Assembly: GCF_030814655.1 (NCBI RefSeq)
Contig: NZ_JAUSVK010000001.1
Coordinates: forward strand, 6,145,001-6,209,000
From: Labrys monachus
GTDB taxonomy: Bacteria > Pseudomonadota > Alphaproteobacteria > Rhizobiales > Labraceae
Reading direction: 5' to 3'
DNA: 64,000 nt
This document shows, in pieces, positions 58,915 to 64,000 of this stretch. The notes under the pieces were generated by a model, which worked only from the letters and a program-made list of their open reading frames with translations, ran no database searches and was not told the origin of the DNA. The number at the start of each line of letters is the position of its first letter. Position 1 is the stretch's first letter. The position numbers and the translations under genes are program-made.

Positions 58915-59421
58915 CGCGGACGTCCCGTCCGCCCTGGAAACGCCGCGCCCGCCGATTGAAACGTAGCGCTTGGGGTGAGCATCTCTCCTGGGACCGCGGG
59001 CGTCTCGCCCATATGCGCTAACTTTGCCGACAATAGCGCGATTTTCCTTCTCCCATGCGGGACTTCGCATTTCCTGCGGAAATGCTGGGGGTGGCGCGAA
59101 GCGCCGGATGAGGGTCTGGACTTGTGCAATTCCAGCGCGACTATTGAGCTATCTGCGTTGACGTTTAGACCCTCATCCCCCTATCGGGACCTTCTCCCGA
59201 ACCGGGAGAAGGCGGGTATTTCTGTTATGTTAGCGCATATGGGCGTCCCGCCCGCTCTGGAAACGCCGCGCTAGCCGATTGAGACGTTGCACTTGGGGGT
59301 CGGCATCTATCCTGGGACCGCGGGCGTCTCGCCCGCTCTGGAAACGCGACGCTCGAAGGTTGAAACGTTGCGCCTGTGGGTTGGCAAGAGCGGGCGGGAC
59401 GCCCGCGCACCCGGGGAAGAA
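58915..59421. repeat. Direct repeats with GGGACCGCGGGCGTCTCGCC core
   Basis: Two copies of an approximately 105-bp unit (about 58915-59020 and 59238-59345) share CTGGAAACGCCGCGC, CCGATTGA(A/G)ACGT and CTGGGACCGCGGGCGTCTCG. A third, more diverged and partly inverted copy follows to 59421. A fragment is also seen near 19072. They flank dispersed element copy 5. Confidence 0.7.
59041..59225. repeat. Dispersed intergenic inverted-repeat element, copy 5
   Basis: This copy resembles copy 2 (GGCGCGAAGCGCCGGATGAG, then GACCCTCATCCCCCT and CTTCTCCCGAACCGGGAGAA). The left hairpin carries an extra approximately 30-bp insertion including GCATTTCCTGCGGAAATGC, itself a palindrome. Confidence 0.75.
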
Positions 59422-60620
59422 CGCCAAACCGGCGACAGCGTGGGTGCTGTCATCCCGGACGCGATGCGGCACGTCAGTGACGCCTCGCAGATCCGGGATC
59501 GCGGGCAGAAGGAACCTCATCCTGCACGCGGTCCCGTGTCTGCACCGCACCCCTGCGGGGTGCCGTGCGCACGGGATGACGGTGATGGCCGTGCGGGCAT
59601 GCGTCTTCATCGCCGCGCCCTGAACGGGCCGGATTGTGCAAGGGAAGATCGGGGCGACGACGGCTGTTCTCGTGTCAGCCGTGGTGCAGTGTCTCAGTGG
59701 TCGTGAAGAAGCGGGCCTGGCATGTTGTGCAAGGCCGCCGTCGCCCCTTTCCCGCCGAGCCGAAGCGCGCCAACAGGCAACGCGCCGAGGCTCGGCTGTT
59801 TCCCATCGCTCCGGATCAAGCCTTCGGCCTGACCCGTTGCCGGACGGGAGGCATCGCCGGCGCCGGAGGGCACGGTTCCCCTCCATCACCAGCTACGCCG
59901 GACAGGCCCCGCGCCCTTCACCGCTTCCGGGCCAGGGAAGCCGATGGGACACGTAAGCCTCACCCACGGAACGGGCGGGACAGGGGCCTTGGCGGACGGC
60001 TTATGTCTTCGCCGCACCCCGCCGGCCGGAGCAGCCGGGTCCCCGTGCTGCTGCGGCCGCGGACGCTGCGGGCCGGGTTTGCCGGCCGCCGGCGTCCGAC
60101 AAGGCGATCCGGCCTGGAAATGCCCCGCCATCCCCTCCTTGCGGACGATACGGCAGACGGCCGGCGCCTCTCCTGTCTCGCGCGGGATCCGGCAGGCCCG
60201 AAAGCGGCCCGATCCCGGCACGTTCCTCATCGAGCCCCGTGTGCAGACCTGACGGCCGGGTGATCGCACACCCGGCGCTACCGGATGTCGGCGGTCCCGG
60301 CATCGCTCGCAAGAGCAATGGGGCGGTCTGCAGCGATCCCCCTCGGCGCCGGCCCCGTCCTGGTTTCCAAGCCAGGACGAAAATGGGAGGGCGCCTCAAT
60401 GCGGCTGGCGCGCCGCAGGCGAACCGGGATCGGCCGGGGTGGGTGGAAGGCACGGGGCGGTATCGCGAACCTTGGCCCCGCCGCGCTTCGTTCCGAGGCA
60501 AAGTAGGCCATGGGACAAGGCGGATGTCAAGATTTGTTCGCTATTTGTTCCAAGACGGCACAGCGACCGATGGGCCGAAAGTCAAGGTGTGAGGCGGCCA
60601 TGAAAGCAAGGACAGGGGAC

Positions 60621-60641
60621 GAATAAAGTGCACTGTCACCG
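60621..60641 (+). repeat. Left inverted repeat of the Rhs-tip cassette
   Basis: This 21-bp sequence contains AATAAAGTGCACTGTCACCG. It matches the reverse complement of 62278-62298 at 19 of 21 positions. A third related copy in the left-end orientation lies at 62326-62346. Together they bracket the Rhs fragment and its neighbour gene. Confidence 0.75.
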
Positions 60642-60709
60642 GAATTTCGGAATTTCAAATTCGCCGCACTGCCGGACCGCGGACTGGACGAGATTGACTG
60701 CAAGAATTT

Positions 60710-61081
60710 TCAAAAAGACATCATAGTATTTGTTTTTTTCTCAATCAAAAATCCGGACTCTATTATCGAGTCGTCGCTTATGTTTTCATTCAAATTAATA
60801 GAGATCGCATTTTCGAAATCAATTTTCGTGCCTTCAATTGTCTCTTCAATGGTAACAACTTTCTTGTTTATTATTTCACAATATAAATTCCGATATTCAA
60901 TATCTCCAAATTTAATTTTAAGCGAACTTCTACATATTTCCGGCCATCGGAAAAGCGTCAAAATACAATCATCAAATACGATTTGAGAATAATCCTCAAC
61001 AAATACCAAAGAAGATACTCTTTGGCCAATTAGTATATCATCAAAAGACCTGAGGTTTTCTACTTTCTCACCGCTAACCAT
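60710..61081 (-). CDS. Putative immunity protein for the Rhs tip toxin
   Basis: The product has 123 residues of markedly low GC, unlike all neighbours. It is acidic and soluble (ENLRSFDDILIGQRVSSLVF, RWPEICRSSLKIKFGDIEYR, many Glu/Asp/Ile/Asn). AGAGGA lies five bases before the ATG. It starts 24 bp after the stop of the Rhs fragment, the standard place of an immunity gene. I do not recognise a family; the immunity role is inferred from context and composition. Confidence 0.65.
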   Translation of the reverse strand: MVSGEKVENLRSFDDILIGQRVSSLVFVEDYSQIVFDDCILTLFRWPEICRSSLKIKFGDIEYRNLYCEIINKKVVTIEETIEGTKIDFENAISINLNENISDDSIIESGFLIEKKTNTMMSF

Positions 61082-61105
61082 AGATGTCCTCTATACTTTC
61101 GCCAT

Positions 61106-62407
61106 TTACGGAAGTGGATCTACAAACAATGGGATCTCGGGCAGTTCGGGCTCCTCCGGTATTCCATTCAGAGGTGCGCTTGGAGGAGCCGGATCCGGGT
61201 CCGGCGGAGGATTTGGATTGGACGGTGGCGATACATCAGCCGGCTTCGGAGGTGGTGCATTATTTAGAGGCGCGCCTTTATCAATGTGAGCCATCGGATC
61301 GTTGCGAGGAATCGTTTTCCCCGTAAACGGGTCAACAGTTTGACCTGTCTTGTTCATGTAAACACCGTAGCCATTCGGCTTAGGATACGGCCCCTCAGTC
61401 GGGTTCATCGAACGGAATTCGGTAACGTTTTCGTGAAGATCCCCTGATCCGCCCCCTGTGCCATCAGTGTAGGCTTGTCCAGTTACATTTCCAGCCTTAT
61501 TTATATTCGGGCCCGGTGTTGATCCCTTCGGTAGAGGGTAGGTAACGCCCCCGGGAGATACTATAAAATCTGTTCCGTTTACGGACTGGGCTGTTTGAGG
61601 ATTCTTCTGTCTGTGGACATCCTCGGCATCACTCAAACCAGGGACGTGGATTTTGATTGAAGTATCGGGGCCGTCTCCCTTTACGTTTGGAGAAGGACCA
61701 TCGTCACTATTCGAATGTTCAGTTCCAGCGTTCTGGTCAGCATAGTGCCCGCTGGGATCCTTGACGTTGACGGGATTGTTATCGGCATAGGAGTATCGGT
61801 TGGTGCCGACGCCTTCATGGGTGGGGTCCCACCAGTCGGGGGAGACGAAGCGGGCGACCATGGGATCGTAGTAGCGGGCGTTGAGATAGAGCAGACCCGT
61901 CTCGTCCTGGCGCTCGCCGATGAAGGCGTGGTCCTCCTTCGTTGTCGTCGAGGTCGTGGTCGGCGTCTGGTAGCCGAAGGGCTGGTAGCGCGAGGCGATG
62001 GCCAGAGCGCCGGTGGCGTCGGTCACCGCCCGCATCGAACCGAGATGGTCCTGCAGCAGCGTAAAGGTCTTGGCCGCGCCGCCCGTGCCTTCGATCTTGG
62101 TCTGCGGCGTCGGATACTTCACCCACAGCGGGGTGGTGGGCACGCAGGGATCGGTCGAGGCGCTGTAGGTGACGCGCTCGTCGCCGAACACATAGGTGGT
62201 GGTCTCCGTCGGCAGCGGGTTGGGCGGGCTGGTGCAGCCGCGCGGCGTCGTCTGCGTGACCTTCTTCACCCGGATAACGGTGACAGTGCATTTTATTTGG
62301 TAGTCCCCGCGCGGGGAGCAGTAGTTAAAAAAATGCACTGTCACTGCAACTCCGACGTCAGTGGCGACGTCTCCGTCGTCGTGGTCGATCACGCCTGGCC
62401 GGACCAC
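61106..62407 (-). CDS. Orphan Rhs C-terminal fragment with variable tip domain
   Basis: About 433 codons are open from 62407, but only the end of an Rhs protein is present. The core signature is [20 protein letters not shown], then [19 protein letters not shown] and [20 protein letters not shown]. The tip (last about 200 residues) has [20 protein letters not shown] and a Pro-rich end. Rhs tips are toxins released by type VI or other secretion. The YD-repeat shell is missing, and the 5' end runs into the inverted repeat at 62278-62298, so this is a displaced tip cassette or remnant. Expression is uncertain. The tip family is not assigned. Confidence 0.75.
   Translation of the reverse strand: MVRPGVIDHDDGDVATDVGVAVTVHFFNYCSPRGDYQIKCTVTVIRVKKVTQTTPRGCTSPPNPLPTETTTYVFGDERVTYSASTDPCVPTTPLWVKYPTPQTKIEGTGGAAKTFTLLQDHLGSMRAVTDATGALAIASRYQPFGYQTPTTTSTTTKEDHAFIGERQDETGLLYLNARYYDPMVARFVSPDWWDPTHEGVGTNRYSYADNNPVNVKDPSGHYADQNAGTEHSNSDDGPSPNVKGDGPDTSIKIHVPGLSDAEDVHRQKNPQTAQSVNGTDFIVSPGGVTYPLPKGSTPGPNINKAGNVTGQAYTDGTGGGSGDLHENVTEFRSMNPTEGPYPKPNGYGVYMNKTGQTVDPFTGKTIPRNDPMAHIDKGAPLNNAPPPKPADVSPPSNPNPPPDPDPAPPSAPLNGIPEEPELPEIPLFVDPLP
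62278..62298 (-). repeat. Right inverted repeat of the Rhs-tip cassette
   Basis: Read on the minus strand this contains AAATAAAATGCACTGTCACC and mirrors the left repeat. With the copy at 62326-62346 it also forms a local hairpin with a 27-nt loop containing CCCCGCGCGGGG. The Rhs homology begins just inside it. Confidence 0.75.
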
Positions 62408-62774
62408 ATGGGCTCCGCCGAGGATGGGCGATGCTGTTCGGGGCCTGGGGCATCGGATATTTCGGGCCGTCTACCCCTCCCGGAAGCCTCGAACGGGCGA
62501 TCCGGCAAGCATGGCGCTGGCAAAAGGCGCCCGTCGCCGCAAGGCATGCGAGCTTCATCAGGGCGCCGCTCAGACGGCGGAATGTGGCGGCGGTGCGATT
62601 TATTTCACAGTCACTTACGGAAGGAGCCGAACAAGTGCACTGGCAACTTAATGCCGTAATGCCGAGCCGGTTGACAGCTTGCGGCGGCCATGCACTTGTC
62701 AGATCTCGCTTACGAATTCCCGGGGGAAGCCCGTTTCGCGCGTAAGTCTTGTTAAGCCGCTTGGGGGGGACGTG
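62408..62774. other. Spacer before the second adhesin
   Basis: No supported gene lies here. A further degenerate relative of the cassette end (AAGTGCACTGGCAAC near 62634) is present. The region just before 62775 holds TTGGGGGGGACGTG, which includes a G-rich ribosome site. Confidence 0.45.
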
Positions 62775-64000
62775 ATGAAGGCAACAAAGGGAGCAGTCGG
62801 TCGGGCCCGCCGGTTGTGGATAACGCTGATCGTGGCTGGCTGCTCGCTACCGTTCGCGGCAGCGCAGGCCTTTGAGCTGGGGAATGGCGATGACGGCGCT
62901 TCGGGTTCCTCGAGCAGCATCGCCATTTCCAGCAGTAATGGCAACGCTGCCGCTACCAACAACACGAACTACTCGATCGCCATAGGCGGCGACACGGCCA
63001 TAGGCGCCGGATCGAACTTCTCGAACGCCATCGGCTACGGTAATACCGTCGGGACGAATTCGTCGGCCTCGACGGTTGTCGGCATTCAATCGTCGGTCGG
63101 GAATGGTTCCGAAAGTGCGAATGCCTTTGGCCGTTCTTCTGCCGTCGGCAACAACTCGACGGATTCCACCGCGATCGGCACGTCCGCCACGGTCGGAAAC
63201 GGCTCGGTTGGCGCCTTGGCTTCCGGGCGCAGCGCCACGGTCGGGGACAATTCTTCGGCTGCGACCGCCGTCGGCAACAACGCGGCCGTTGGCACTTTGT
63301 CCAACAGCGCCTCCGCGATCGGCGCCAGCGCCACGGTCGGAGACAATTCTTCGGCCGCGAGCGCAATAGGCGTCGGTGCCAATGTCGGCGACGGGTCGGA
63401 GTCTGCCAATGCCATCGGCCGCAGTGCCAGCGTTGGCGACGGCGCGACGGATTCCACCGCGATCGGTACGGCGGCTACGGTCGGAGACGGCTCCGTTGGC
63501 GCCTTGGCTTCCGGGCGTAGCGCCACGGTCGGGGACAATTCTTCGGCTGCGACCGCCGTCGGCAACAACGCGGCCGTTGGCACGTTATCCAGCAGCGCCT
63601 CCGCGATCGGCGCCAGCGCCACGGTCGGAGACAATTCTTCGGCCGCGAGCGCAATAGGCGTCGGTGCCACGGTCGGCGACGGGTCGGAGTCTGCCAATGC
63701 CATCGGCCGCAGTGCCAGCGTCGGCGACGGCGCGACGGATTCCACGGCGATCGGCACGTCCGCCACGGTCGGCGACAACTCCGTCAGCGCCTTGGCTTCC
63801 GGGCGCAGCGCCACGGTCGGAGCGAACTCCAGCAATGCCTCGGCCATCGGCTCGGCCGCGTCGGTCGGCGACGGCTCGAACTATTCGAATGCGTTCGGCG
63901 CTTCGGCGAGCATCGCCGACAATTCCCAATATTCAAACGCCTTCGGCTATCAGGCGACCGTCAACTCGGGCGCCAATTATTCCACGGCCTTCGGCTATCA
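62775..64000 (+). CDS. Second trimeric autotransporter adhesin, 3' part outside window
   Basis: 408 codons are visible and open to the right edge. The signal peptide (RRLWITLIVAGCSLPFAAAQ) is followed directly by YadA-head repeats of about 14-16 residues (SAIGASATVGDNSS, NAIGRSASVGDGATD and so on). From about 63130 the head is organised in near-identical 288-bp (96-residue) super-repeats: ALASGRSATVGDNS-type blocks recur at about 63211, 63499 and 63787. No anchor domain is reached. The signal region differs from the first adhesin, so this is a separate gene rather than a recent copy. Confidence 0.9.
   Translation, partial: MKATKGAVGRARRLWITLIVAGCSLPFAAAQAFELGNGDDGASGSSSSIAISSSNGNAAATNNTNYSIAIGGDTAIGAGSNFSNAIGYGNTVGTNSSASTVVGIQSSVGNGSESANAFGRSSAVGNNSTDSTAIGTSATVGNGSVGALASGRSATVGDNSSAATAVGNNAAVGTLSNSASAIGASATVGDNSSAASAIGVGANVGDGSESANAIGRSASVGDGATDSTAIGTAATVGDGSVGALASGRSATVGDNSSAATAVGNNAAVGTLSSSASAIGASATVGDNSSAASAIGVGATVGDGSESANAIGRSASVGDGATDSTAIGTSATVGDNSVSALASGRSATVGANSSNASAIGSAASVGDGSNYSNAFGASASIADNSQYSNAFGYQATVNSGANYSTAFGY

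Larger units (their letters stand above)
58873..60620. other. Long repeat-rich intergenic region
   Basis: No open frame here has a recognisable product. The first part holds dispersed repeats (separate entries). From 59440 on, Arg/Pro-rich shadow frames occur on both strands. A GTCATCCCGG-type palindrome remnant occurs near 59450-59580. The area may be a graveyard of insertions between lepA and the Rhs cassette. Confidence 0.5.

Noticed and set aside
59230-60592. Several 100-220 codon frames after lepA
   Set aside because: They have no recognisable motifs, Arg/Pro-rich or low-complexity composition, overlap repeats and lack ribosome sites.
62408-62745. Possible recombinase or transposase remnant between the Rhs cassette and the second adhesin
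   Set aside because: I looked for catalytic motifs in all frames and found none that I could support.

Overview
The window is GC-rich and looks like an alphaproteobacterium of the order Hyphomicrobiales (Rhizobiales). Support: DUF3309 and DUF768 small proteins, UdgX, an extensin-family protein, LepA, two giant trimeric autotransporter adhesins, and intergenic inverted-repeat elements (CTTCTCCCG...CGGGAGAAG with GCCGGATGAGGGTC) of a kind common in that order. Genus cannot be set from sequence alone.

Layout. 1-9059: a partial glycosyltransferase-like gene, two small secreted proteins and a 2253-residue YadA-type adhesin on the minus strand. 10039-14736: a LysR regulator, an M3 peptidase, a sulfite-oxidase-like molybdenum enzyme and small Rhizobiales-type proteins. 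14847-18917: an XRE regulator, then a tight operon nucleotidyltransferase (apparently ATT start) - metallophosphoesterase - UdgX. 19239-33489: a carbohydrate catabolism region with a mannitol-dehydrogenase-family enzyme, a GMC oxidoreductase, two SDRs, a RhaM-type mutarotase, an acetoacetate-decarboxylase-like protein, a sugar isomerase/epimerase, a Gfo/Idh/MocA oxidoreductase, a GntR/FCD repressor, a complete sugar ABC importer and a divergent enolase-superfamily dehydratase. This resembles non-phosphorylative breakdown of a (deoxy)sugar. 33695-40828: a small secreted protein, a TetR-MFS efflux pair with matching palindromic operators, DUF427, an old yellow enzyme, an extensin-like protein and a zinc alcohol dehydrogenase.

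40868-52137 is a type I-C CRISPR-Cas locus. The interference genes cas3, cas5c, cas8c and cas7c are intact. The adaptation module is destroyed: cas4 and cas1 are absent and only the C-terminal part of cas2 remains. Array 1 has 5 repeats and lies at the usual cas2-proximal position. Array 2 has 32 repeats and lies beyond cas3; an IS630 element sits inside its leader, 10 bp from the first repeat. Between cas5c and cas3 lie a FitAB/VapBC toxin-antitoxin pair and an AT-rich 640-bp interval. That interval holds one solitary, diverged CRISPR repeat. It keeps the 7-bp stem / 5-nt loop through compensatory changes and keeps 10 of 11 bases of the crRNA 5' handle. The spacer-like sequence behind it matches, next to a TTC PAM, a site upstream of cas5c. 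This is the best candidate for an unusual system here: a crRNA-like regulatory guide of the CreA/CreR type beside a toxin-antitoxin module, in a CRISPR locus that can no longer learn.

52167-58872: a GFA protein, a TmpA/TmpB-like phosphonate oxygenase pair with a divergent LysR, an MFS transporter and lepA. 58873-64000: a repeat-rich spacer, an orphan Rhs tip with a low-GC putative immunity gene bounded by 21-bp inverted repeats, and the start of a second trimeric autotransporter with 96-residue tandem repeats.
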